From: Microbispora amethystogenes
GTDB lineage: Bacteria > Actinomycetota > Actinomycetes > Streptosporangiales > Streptosporangiaceae
DNA length: 64,000 nt
Direction of reading: 5' to 3'
Assembly: GCF_016863015.1 (NCBI RefSeq)
Contig: NZ_BOOB01000010.1
Coordinates: 1-64,000 of the forward strand
The translations under genes were made by a program, and so were the position numbers. Positions 17,007 through 24,518 of the stretch are shown here, in pieces (positions within the stretch are counted from its first letter, which is position 1; each line of letters begins with the position of its first letter). Under the pieces are notes generated by a model that searched no databases, was not told the DNA's origin, and was given only the letters and a program-made list of their open reading frames with translations.

Positions 17007-18308
17007 TCACCGGCCCGCCGTCCCGTCCCGGGCGGGCAGGGAGGTCCCGCTCCGCACCTGTTGCGGCAGCAGGAGCCGGGGCTCGCTCGGCACCGGTTCC
17101 GCCGCCGTACGGGGCAGGCTGATGGTGAAGACGGCCCCGGCCCCCGGCCGCCCGTCGACGTGCACCGTGCCGCCGTGCGCGTCCACCACCTCGCTCACGA
17201 GAGCCAGGCCGATGCCGAGACCTCCGCTGTGGGGCGCCCCGGCGTGCCGGGCGAACAACCGCTCGCCCTCACGCGGGTCCAGCCCCACCCCGTCGTCCCG
17301 CACGCTGAGCTGGACCACGTCGGGCCCCGAGCAGATCGTCACCCAGATGTGGCCGCCCGCGGAGGTGTGCCGGAGCGCGTTGTCGAGGAGCGCGGAGATC
17401 ACCCGGCGGAGCGCGGACTGCGCTCCGCGCACGACGTGGTCGCCCGGCCCCCTCCGCACGTCGATCGTCACCCCGCGCTGGCCGGCGCGGGCCGCCTCGG
17501 CGCCGGCCGACTCCTCGGCGAGGGCGGCCAGGTCGACCGGCCCGGACGGCCGGTGCTGCCTGAGCTGGCTCGACAGCAGCAGGTCCTCGATCACCTCGCC
17601 GAGCTGCCCGATGCCCGTGACCAGCCGGTCGAGGTCGCCGGCGACGAGGACGGGGTCCGGTTCCCGGCCCAGACGCCGGGCGGCGAGCTGGGCGCGGACG
17701 TGCAGGCGGGCCAGCGGGCTGCGCAGCTCGTGGCTGACGTCGGCGGTGAACCGGCGCTGCCGGTCGAGCGCCTCGCCCAGCGGCGCGATCGCCCGGCGGG
17801 CGAGGACCTGGCCGATCAGCAGCGCCGCCAGGAGAGCCGCGATCTCGGCGGCGCCGAGGACCCGCAGCAGCCGCTGCCGCTCGGCGGTCTGGTAGCGCAG
17901 GTCCTGCACCGCCTGCACCGGCACGTCACCGCGAAGCTGGGTGTGGACCAGCAGGTCGCGCCCGGCGAGGTGGACGAGGCCGGTCCGCGTCCTCCCGTCG
18001 GCGGCGACCGCGTCCAGCGTCGCGCGGATCGGCAGGATCGACGGCGCCCCGGGCGAGCTCCGCATGGTGCCGCCGTGCAGTTCGAAGAGCCAGACGCAGG
18101 GCGGGGGCTGGGAGATCGGGGCCACCTGCGCCGCGACGGCGAGGTCCCGCCGGGCGCCGACGTCCTGCCCGTGCGCCACCGCCCAGAAGACGACCGCGCC
18201 CATCACCGCCGTCACCAGGCAGAAGACGCCCGCGACCTGCAGGGTGATCCGGCGGCGGGCGCGGATCAGCAGGCGGCGCTCCGGGTCGAAGGGCCGTCGG
18301 GGCGTCAC
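17007..18308 (-). CDS. sensor histidine kinase
   Basis: Membrane sensor of a two-component system, 433 residues. Two membrane helices (about 20-45, VAGVFCLVTAVMGAVVFWAV; and about 150-175, EIAALLAALLIGQVLARRA) flank an extracytoplasmic sensor of about 100 residues. The HisKA domain has the phosphoacceptor in DVSHELRSPLARL (near residue 189), and the ATPase domain shows N (LLDNALRH), G1 (DDGVGLD) and G2 (GGLGIGLAL) boxes. The GTG at 18308 overlaps the response-regulator stop by four bases (GTGA), so translation is coupled. The open frame continues upstream of this start through the regulator gene in another frame, but only this start gives a kinase N-terminus. The signal is unknown. Confidence 0.93.
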   Translation of the reverse strand: MTPRRPFDPERRLLIRARRRITLQVAGVFCLVTAVMGAVVFWAVAHGQDVGARRDLAVAAQVAPISQPPPCVWLFELHGGTMRSSPGAPSILPIRATLDAVAADGRTRTGLVHLAGRDLLVHTQLRGDVPVQAVQDLRYQTAERQRLLRVLGAAEIAALLAALLIGQVLARRAIAPLGEALDRQRRFTADVSHELRSPLARLHVRAQLAARRLGREPDPVLVAGDLDRLVTGIGQLGEVIEDLLLSSQLRQHRPSGPVDLAALAEESAGAEAARAGQRGVTIDVRRGPGDHVVRGAQSALRRVISALLDNALRHTSAGGHIWVTICSGPDVVQLSVRDDGVGLDPREGERLFARHAGAPHSGGLGIGLALVSEVVDAHGGTVHVDGRPGAGAVFTISLPRTAAEPVPSEPRLLLPQQVRSGTSLPARDGTAGR

Positions 18309-18994
18309 AGCTCGCCCAGGCGGTATCCGACGCCGCGCACGGTGCGTACGACGCCCGGGCCCAGCTTGTTGCGCAGGTAGTAGACGTAGGTGTCCACGAT
18401 CGACTCGGTGCTGGCCCCGTCGAAGACCCGCTGCCGCAGCGAGGAGCGCGTGTGGACCTGCCGGGGGCGGGCCGCCAGCGCGTGGAGCAGCCAGTATTCC
18501 CGGCCCGACAGCGTCACCTGCTCTCCGGACGGCAGCCGTACGGTGAAGGACGCGGAGTCGAGCCAGCCCGCGCCGAGGGGCAGCAGCGCGGCCTGGTCCA
18601 GGTTCCTGCGGTGCAGGGCGCGGATCCTGGCCAGCAGTTCGTCGATCTCGAACGGCTTGACCAGATAGTCCTCGGCGCCGGCGTCGAGCCCGGTGACCCG
18701 GTCGGCGACGGCGCCGAAGCCGGTGAGCATCAGCACCGGCACGGTGACCGCCTGGCGGCGCAGGCGTCTCAGCAGGTCGAGCCCGTCGACCACGGGAAGC
18801 CCGCGGTCGATGATCATGACGTCGTAGCCGCGGCTCAGTCCCAAATGCAGGCCCCGCTGCCCCTCCAACGCCAGGTCGACCGTGTATCCCTGGTCGGTGA
18901 GCACATCGGCCAGCATGTCTCCCAGCTCGCGGTCGTCCTCCACGAGCAGCAGGCGACGGGAGCGCGGTTCGGATGTCCCCGATATCCGTGCCAC
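18305..18994 (-). CDS. OmpR/PhoB-family response regulator
   Basis: DNA-binding partner of the adjacent kinase, 229 residues. The receiver domain begins at LLLVEDDREL, has the phosphorylation Asp in MIIDRGLPV, the conserved Thr in LMLTGFG and the Lys in YLVKPFEIDEL. The C-terminal winged helix (about 130-225) ends VRTVRGVGYRLGEL as in this family. The receiver contains IIDRGLPVVDG where most relatives have a LDLxLPxxDG sequence. GTG 18994 is the likely start; the open frame extends far upstream but into the antiporter gene's antisense-like frames. The start codon lies in the left arm of a 16-base inverted repeat, which may mean autoregulation. Confidence 0.92.
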   Translation of the reverse strand: MARISGTSEPRSRRLLLVEDDRELGDMLADVLTDQGYTVDLALEGQRGLHLGLSRGYDVMIIDRGLPVVDGLDLLRRLRRQAVTVPVLMLTGFGAVADRVTGLDAGAEDYLVKPFEIDELLARIRALHRRNLDQAALLPLGAGWLDSASFTVRLPSGEQVTLSGREYWLLHALAARPRQVHTRSSLRQRVFDGASTESIVDTYVYYLRNKLGPGVVRTVRGVGYRLGEL

Positions 18995-19019
18995 TGCAAT
19001 ACCGTGGCACCAATATCGG
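18979..19019. promoter_or_regulatory. 16-base imperfect inverted repeat over the response-regulator start
   Basis: CCGATATCCGTGCCAC (18979-18994) and GTGGCACCAATATCGG (19004-19019) match in 14 of 16 positions across a nine-base spacer. The left arm contains the GTG start of the regulator gene. It can be an operator or a 5-prime hairpin that hides the start codon. Confidence 0.6.
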
Positions 19020-19134
19020 GAAATATCCAGACTTTTGGATCGCGCTTCCGGCTCCCGTCGCCTGCGTTCTGCGGTTTCAGCGGGTTTCCCCCGGCCGCCT
19101 CGCGACCGAAACGTGAAAGTAGCTGAAACCGGTC

Positions 19135-20466
19135 TCAGGCGGCCGCCCGCTCGCGCCCGGCCACGCTCTCCGCCTCCGCCGCGCGCACCCGCTCCAGGCG
19201 CTCCGGAAGCGCCAGTTTGTAGAGCGGCATGGCGCCCGCGGTGGTGATCACGGCCACGAGGACGAGCATCGCGAAGACCTCCTGCGTGATCATGCCCTGG
19301 GCCAGGCCGATGTTGATGAAGATGAGGATCATCAGCCCGCGGGCGTTCATCATCGCGCCCACCGCCCAGGACTCGCGCCAGCCGAAGCCCATCGCCCTCG
19401 TCGCGAGGGAGCAGCCGAAGTACTTCCCGCAGAAGGCCGCCGCCAGGATCACCGCGAACGCCAGCAGCGCGGGACCTCCGGCGATGCCCGCGAGATGGGT
19501 GTTCAGCCCGGAGAACGCGAAGAAGACGGGGAGCAGCAGGGTCGAGACGACGTCCATCATCCGGCTGTGCAGGGCGGCGCGGAACGCCGGCTCGCGCGGC
19601 ATGGCGAGCCCGGCGATGAAGCCGCCGAACACCGAGTAGACGCCGATCGCGTCGGTGATGAACCCGGCGGTGAGCGGCACCAGGACGACCACGTAGACGG
19701 CGCCCGCGCCGAACTGCCCGGTGCGGGCGACCTGGCGGCCCAGCGGACGCAGCAGCCGGGCCACCACCAGGAGCATCACGGCCGCGAACCCCGCCGTCAG
19801 GGCGATGGTGCGCAGCGTGTCGGCCGGGCCGCCGCCCAGATGCACCGCCGACAGCGCCGCGAGCAGGCACCACGCCACGGCGTCGTCGATGGAGGCGGCC
19901 AGCAGGGTGAGCCGGCCGACACGCGTGTTCTGCAGCCCGCGCTCGTACAGGATCCGCGCGAGCATGGGGAACGCGGTGAGCGACAGCGCTCCCCCGAGGA
20001 ACAGGGCGAACTCCAGCCGGCCGACGTCGGGGCGGGAGAGCTGGCCCCACATGAGGAGCCCGGCGCCGACGCCGAGGATCATCGGGGAGCCGATCCCCGA
20101 CGCCGCCAGCACGCTCGCCTTGCGCAGCTCGCCCGGGGCGCGGGCGTCGTGGTCGATCCCGGCTCCGACGAGGAACATGTACAACGTCAGGCCGATGGTG
20201 CTGAGCACGTACAGGACGGGTCGGACGTCGGCGGGGAACAACGCCGCCTGGGCGTCGGGGAACAGCGCGCCGAGCAGCGTCGGCCCGAGCAGGACACCGG
20301 CGACCATCTCGCCGACGACGCGCGGCTGCATCACCATGGTGGCCAGGCGGCCGCACACCGCCGCGGCCAGCAGGATGACGGCCAGGGCCGGCAGCACCTT
20401 GAGGACCAGTTGGAGGTTGTGGTCGGTGGCGGGGGCGGCCGCCAGGGAAAGGGCCGGGACGAACAT
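19135..20466 (-). CDS. CPA2/Kef-type cation:proton antiporter
   Basis: A 443-residue membrane protein with about 12 helices and the CPA2 signature: VVGEMVAGVLLGPTLLG, TLYMFLVGAGIDHD, SIDDAVAWCLL (the paired Asp residues of the transport site), VFGGFIAGLAMPR and ARGLMILIF. It exchanges Na+ or K+ for protons. It lacks a C-terminal TrkA-N domain, so it is the short type. The ATG at 20466 has TGAGGAGC in front and lies 18 bases after the P450 stop, so it is probably the last gene of the oxidative operon upstream. Similar antiporters are sometimes found with antibiotic genes, but a specific role here is inference. Confidence 0.92.
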   Translation of the reverse strand: MFVPALSLAAAPATDHNLQLVLKVLPALAVILLAAAVCGRLATMVMQPRVVGEMVAGVLLGPTLLGALFPDAQAALFPADVRPVLYVLSTIGLTLYMFLVGAGIDHDARAPGELRKASVLAASGIGSPMILGVGAGLLMWGQLSRPDVGRLEFALFLGGALSLTAFPMLARILYERGLQNTRVGRLTLLAASIDDAVAWCLLAALSAVHLGGGPADTLRTIALTAGFAAVMLLVVARLLRPLGRQVARTGQFGAGAVYVVVLVPLTAGFITDAIGVYSVFGGFIAGLAMPREPAFRAALHSRMMDVVSTLLLPVFFAFSGLNTHLAGIAGGPALLAFAVILAAAFCGKYFGCSLATRAMGFGWRESWAVGAMMNARGLMILIFINIGLAQGMITQEVFAMLVLVAVITTAGAMPLYKLALPERLERVRAAEAESVAGRERAAA

Positions 20467-20484
20467 GACGTGCTCCTCAGCAGC

Positions 20485-21849
20485 TCATGATCGGATGGCG
20501 TCGCCGGGAAGATCGGCGAAGTGGCGCTCGCACAGTCGCAGCCTCCGCGCGTCCCAGACCATGTAGGTGCCGAGGACGAGCTGCACAAGACTGCGCCAGA
20601 GGTTCTCCCAGTCGTCCCTGAACCGCATGAACAGCAACGTCAGGCGGTGTCCGGGCCCGCGCGGGGCCCCCAGGGGGGTGAGAAGGCAGGGTCCCCGGTT
20701 GGGCAGGGACCGGGTGTGGGCGGCGGTGGAGTCGAGCCGGTACGCCCGGAGGGTCTCCCGCACCGCGACCCGCATCATCAGGGGAGCGAGCCGCCAGGCC
20801 GGGCAGGGACGGTTCGCCGGCATGCCGAACGGGATGTGGTTGAGCTCCCGGACCGGGGCGTGGCCGGGGGCGAAGCGCTCCGGATCGAAGCGCTCCGGAT
20901 CGGGGAAACCGGCGCGGTGGAAGGAGGGGTAGTCGAAGCACAGCACCGAGCCGGCCGGGATCGCGGACCCCTCCCCGAGGGGGATGTCGCCGGTGGTGAC
21001 GCGGTGCGCGATGCCGAAGAGCGGATAGAGCCGCAGCGTCTCCGAGATCACCTGGTCGAGGTAGCGGTCGTCGCCGCCCCGCGCCCTGTCCTGGACCTCC
21101 GGATGCTGCGCGAGGGCCATCAGCACGTGCGCCGTGGCCTCCGACATCTGCACCACGGCGGTGTTGAAGAAGGTGCCCTGGAGATACAGCGCCTGCTCCC
21201 GGTCCGTCAGGCCGGGCGGGAGTTCCTGCCGCACCCGTGGCAGTGACTCGACGAGATACGCGGTCAGCCGGTCGCGCCGGTCCATGTGCCGCAGGCCGCA
21301 GCACTTCAGGGCGGTCACGACGTCGTCCGCGTTGCCGACGATCAGGTCGCGGGCGTACGGCGGGCACTCCTCGCCGAAGACGAGCTCGTAGGAGAACTCG
21401 GCCCACGCCGGCATCATCAGGTCGCGCAGCCGGACCACGCCGCGCCTCTCCCGCCCCTGCCCATCCCGCAGCGTACGGGTGACACAGCGGCGGGTGAGCG
21501 CCTCGGCCCGCGCCCGCGGCACGGACAGGATCCGGCGGGTGGCCAGGGCGACGGCGTCGTAGCGCTCTCCCTCCTCCAGATGTTCCTGGTGCATCTCGGG
21601 CCCCGGCGACAGCCAGTACCAGAACAGATCCGACAGGGCGGCGCCCCTGCTGCGGCCGGAGGCCGCCGGGTGGGAGTAGACCTCCCTGAACCGATCGACG
21701 CCGACGAGGTCTCCCGGGACCGGGATGCTCTCGTCGCCGTTGATCCGGGTGAAGACCCACCCGCGCACCGCGACGACCCGCCCGGGGAGCCACCGGGGCA
21801 GGCTGATCACGACGAGGGCCGCGGCCGCCGCCCACAGCGCGGTCAGCAC
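20485..21849 (-). CDS. membrane-anchored cytochrome P450-like protein
   Basis: A 454-residue P450-like oxidase. Residues 4-20 are hydrophobic (LWAAAAALVVISL), an N-terminal anchor unusual for bacterial P450s. The K helix has a normal ExxR (ISETLRLYPLFGIAHRV). The heme loop reads HIPFGMPANRPCPAWRLAP: the Arg-x-Cys spacing is normal but one residue is inserted between the Phe and the Arg, and the Gly after Cys is replaced. The I helix has no clear Ala-Gly-x-x-Thr. GTG 21849 overlaps the stop of the upstream oxidase gene by seven bases, so translation is coupled. It is the fourth gene of the ligase-monooxygenase-oxidase-P450 operon. It could be a non-hydroxylating P450 such as an isomerase or dehydratase. 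Confidence 0.85.
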   Translation of the reverse strand: MLTALWAAAAALVVISLPRWLPGRVVAVRGWVFTRINGDESIPVPGDLVGVDRFREVYSHPAASGRSRGAALSDLFWYWLSPGPEMHQEHLEEGERYDAVALATRRILSVPRARAEALTRRCVTRTLRDGQGRERRGVVRLRDLMMPAWAEFSYELVFGEECPPYARDLIVGNADDVVTALKCCGLRHMDRRDRLTAYLVESLPRVRQELPPGLTDREQALYLQGTFFNTAVVQMSEATAHVLMALAQHPEVQDRARGGDDRYLDQVISETLRLYPLFGIAHRVTTGDIPLGEGSAIPAGSVLCFDYPSFHRAGFPDPERFDPERFAPGHAPVRELNHIPFGMPANRPCPAWRLAPLMMRVAVRETLRAYRLDSTAAHTRSLPNRGPCLLTPLGAPRGPGHRLTLLFMRFRDDWENLWRSLVQLVLGTYMVWDARRLRLCERHFADLPGDAIRS

Positions 21850-22889
21850 GGCCGCACCAGGTCGGGTCCGAGGTCCCGTACGGAGGCGACGCCGCACAGG
21901 GCGAGCGCGTGCTCGATCTCGTCGCGGAGCAGCCCGAGCACGCGGGCCGCGCCGCGCTCGCCGTCCGCCGCGAGGCCCCAGATCACCGGACGGCCCACCG
22001 CGACGGCGGACGCGCCGAGTGCCAGCGCCTTCACCACGTCGGTGCCGCGCCGGATCCCGCCGTCCACCAGCACGGGTACGGCGCCGCCGACGGCGGCGGC
22101 GATCGCCGGCAGCAGGTCGACGGCGGCCGGGACGGTGTCGAGCTGCCGTCCGCCGTGGTTCGACACGTACAACGCCGACACGCCGTGGTCGAGGGCGAGG
22201 CAGGCGTCGGCGGGGTGGGTGACGCCCTTGAGCACGATCGGCAGCCGGGTCATCCGCCGCAGCAGGTCGACGTGCTCCCAGCCGATCTCCGGCGACATGA
22301 CGATGGACCGCACCCGGTCGCCGTCGCGCAGGTTCTCGCAGCACATGCCGTCGGGCAGGTCGTCGAAGCCGTTGCGGGCGTCCCGGTCCCGCCGCCCCCG
22401 GGCTGGGGAGTCGACCGTGACGACCAGCGCCGCGCAGCCGGCCGCCTCCGCCCGCCGGACGATCGCCTCGGTGAAGTCCATGTCCGGCTGGAGGTAGAGC
22501 TGGAACCACAGGGTCACGCCCGACGCGGCGGACGCGACGTCCTCGACGGCCATGGTCGAGGCCATGCTCACGATCATGACGGTGCCCGCGGTGGCCGCCG
22601 CGCGGGCCGTGGCCCGCTCGCCCTCGGGATCGGCCAGCCGGTGGAACGCGGTCGGCGCCACCAGCACGGGCATGGCCAGGGAGCTGCCGAGCAGGGTGAC
22701 CCCGGTCCGGGGGCTCCCCGCGCCGCGCAACACGCGCGGCAGCAGCGCGAGCCGGGCGAACGCCGTCTCGTTGGCGCGCAGGGTGATCTCCTCGCCGGCC
22801 CCGCCGGCGAAGTAGTCGTAGTGGGCGGGGGCGAGGCGGTCGCGGGCCGCCGCCTCGTACTCCCCGATGGTCGCGAGCACGGTCGTCAC
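21843..22889 (-). CDS. FMN-dependent alpha-hydroxyacid oxidase
   Basis: TIM-barrel flavoprotein of 348 residues that oxidises an alpha-hydroxyacid to the 2-oxoacid. The family contacts are visible: YDYFAGGAGEE near the N-terminus, APTAFHRLADPEGE, FQLYLQ with the active-site Tyr, LKGV with the FMN Lys, VSNHGGRQLD with the catalytic His and Arg, and DGGIRRGTDVVKALALGA for the phosphate. Relatives include lactate and glycolate oxidases and the hydroxymandelate oxidase of phenylglycine biosynthesis; the other phenylglycine genes are missing. GTG 22889 overlaps the stop of the monooxygenase gene by four bases. Its place between a flavin monooxygenase and a P450 suggests a tailoring role. Confidence 0.92.
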   Translation of the reverse strand: MTTVLATIGEYEAAARDRLAPAHYDYFAGGAGEEITLRANETAFARLALLPRVLRGAGSPRTGVTLLGSSLAMPVLVAPTAFHRLADPEGERATARAAATAGTVMIVSMASTMAVEDVASAASGVTLWFQLYLQPDMDFTEAIVRRAEAAGCAALVVTVDSPARGRRDRDARNGFDDLPDGMCCENLRDGDRVRSIVMSPEIGWEHVDLLRRMTRLPIVLKGVTHPADACLALDHGVSALYVSNHGGRQLDTVPAAVDLLPAIAAAVGGAVPVLVDGGIRRGTDVVKALALGASAVAVGRPVIWGLAADGERGAARVLGLLRDEIEHALALCGVASVRDLGPDLVRPC

Positions 22890-24454
22890 ACCGAGACCGC
22901 GATGCTGTGGTGCTGGAAGAAGTCCCGCAGCGGATTGAGATGCACCTGCTCGGACGTCCAGTCGTTCTCCAGGTTCTCGGTGACGTGGTGGACCGCCTCC
23001 ACCACGCCGTTCCGGAAGCGGCGCACCACGGGGTGGAGGTAGTGGCCCTCGTGCGCGCGCTCCGCGTCGCTCTGGGTGATCCGCCCCACCGAGATGTCGA
23101 AGGGGTCCACCTGGTCGTGGCCGGGGCCGTACTCCAGTGTGACGGCGAAGTGGCCCTGGTCGCCGACCGGTGGCCCCTGCAGGTCGAGCGGCACCTCCTC
23201 CAGGTAGCGCGCGCCGCCGCGGCCGTCGGGCACGATGACGTCGGCCAGCACCCCGAACTGCTGCCACAGCGCCGAACTGCGGTTGACCCGTTCGAGCACG
23301 GCCGCCGCGAGCGCGCCGGGCTCGGCGGGCAGGTCGCGGCCCGGCCACTCCACGCCGTGGTACCGCGCCTCCAGGGCCCGGTGCAGGGCGCGCACGCCGT
23401 ACCGGAACCCGTGGATGAACCCGCTGGTCCCCCGCTTGAAGTCGCGCGACTGAGTGATCGTCCCGGCGAAGTGGAGATCCGGCACGTTGACCGACTCGAA
23501 CGCCGGGGTCAGCGCCGGGAACCTGTCGTTGATCGCCAGCTCCGGCCGGCATTCGGGAGCGAAGATCGAGGGGTCGAACCGGAATCCGGTGCAGACGATC
23601 ACCCGGTCGTACGGGATGTCCTTGGTGACCTCGTCGGCCCGGACGAAGGCCACGGTGACCAGGTAGGAGCCGTCGGCCCGGCGCTCGATGCGCCGGACGT
23701 CGCCGTCCAGCACGGCGTTCTGCAGCTTGAGCTGATAGGTGTCGAGGAAGTTGTTGTTGTACGCGCGCAGGTGCCCGACGAAGTGGGTCCGCCAGGCCAG
23801 CTTGACCGAGTGCGGCCCGGCCACGTGGATGACCGCGGCCGTCTCGATGAGGTTGTCGGCGGTCTCGAAGGCCGAGTTGGCCTTGCCGATGATCAGCACC
23901 CGCTTGTTCGTGTAGTCGGCGGGATCGACGGAGACGTCGCCGTACTGCTCGGCGGTCTCGACGCCGGGGATCGGCGGGACGTTGGGCCGGGTGACCCCCG
24001 TCGCGACGATCACCCGCCGGGCCTGGTATGTCCGGCCGCGCTCGTCGGTCACCGTGAACGGGCCGCCGGCGTCCGGGCGCGCGACCTCGGCGACCCGCGC
24101 GTCGTACGTGATGTGCGACTCCTGGGTGGCGGCGAAGTCCTCCAGGTAGCGAACCATGTCGTCGGCGTCGGGGAAGTAGCGGTCGCTGTAGTGGGTGAAC
24201 AGGAGCCGGGGGTCGTCGGACAGCAGCGAGTTCCAGTCCATCCGGAGGTTGAGCTCCGGGTCGTCCCAGCCGGTGTACTTCTTGTTGATGGAGATCAGCT
24301 TCCGGTGGCGGGGGAAGGTCCGGAAGAACGCGCCCGGCGCGGGCGTCGCCTCCAGGATCCGGTAGCTCCGCCCCGCCCGGTGCAGGAAATGGCCCATCTG
24401 CAGGCCCGCCGGTCCGGCGCCGATCACCAGGTAGTCAAGGGTCTCTTCCGGCAC
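22886..24454 (-). CDS. NAD(P)-dependent flavin monooxygenase (FMO/FOXRED2-like)
   Basis: A 522-residue flavoprotein with an FAD motif near the N-terminus (VIGAGPAGLQMG), a second nucleotide-binding motif around residue 190 (LIIGKANSAFETA) and the ATG-like VIVATGVTRPNVP segment. The NADPH motif has Lys-Ala-Asn-Ser in place of a full GxGxxG, as in the FOXRED2-like group rather than in typical N-hydroxylases. The C-terminal 120 residues (SALWQQF to the end) are His- and acid-rich and do not match the core fold. GTG 24454 has GGGAGG upstream. The oxidase gene overlaps its 3-prime end by four bases. It probably oxidises a product released by the ligase in the same operon; the substrate is unknown. 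Confidence 0.88.
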   Translation of the reverse strand: MPEETLDYLVIGAGPAGLQMGHFLHRAGRSYRILEATPAPGAFFRTFPRHRKLISINKKYTGWDDPELNLRMDWNSLLSDDPRLLFTHYSDRYFPDADDMVRYLEDFAATQESHITYDARVAEVARPDAGGPFTVTDERGRTYQARRVIVATGVTRPNVPPIPGVETAEQYGDVSVDPADYTNKRVLIIGKANSAFETADNLIETAAVIHVAGPHSVKLAWRTHFVGHLRAYNNNFLDTYQLKLQNAVLDGDVRRIERRADGSYLVTVAFVRADEVTKDIPYDRVIVCTGFRFDPSIFAPECRPELAINDRFPALTPAFESVNVPDLHFAGTITQSRDFKRGTSGFIHGFRYGVRALHRALEARYHGVEWPGRDLPAEPGALAAAVLERVNRSSALWQQFGVLADVIVPDGRGGARYLEEVPLDLQGPPVGDQGHFAVTLEYGPGHDQVDPFDISVGRITQSDAERAHEGHYLHPVVRRFRNGVVEAVHHVTENLENDWTSEQVHLNPLRDFFQHHSIAVSV

Positions 24455-24518
24455 TGCCGCCTCCCTCGCTGGGTGGTTGAAGTTTCACCAGTGTTGGCGG
24501 GGGATTCTCAGAAATCTC

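Noticed and set aside
21843-22889. Reading the alpha-hydroxyacid oxidase as hydroxymandelate oxidase of a phenylglycine pathway
   Set aside because: No hydroxymandelate synthase or phenylglycine aminotransferase gene is in the window, so the specific name is not supported.
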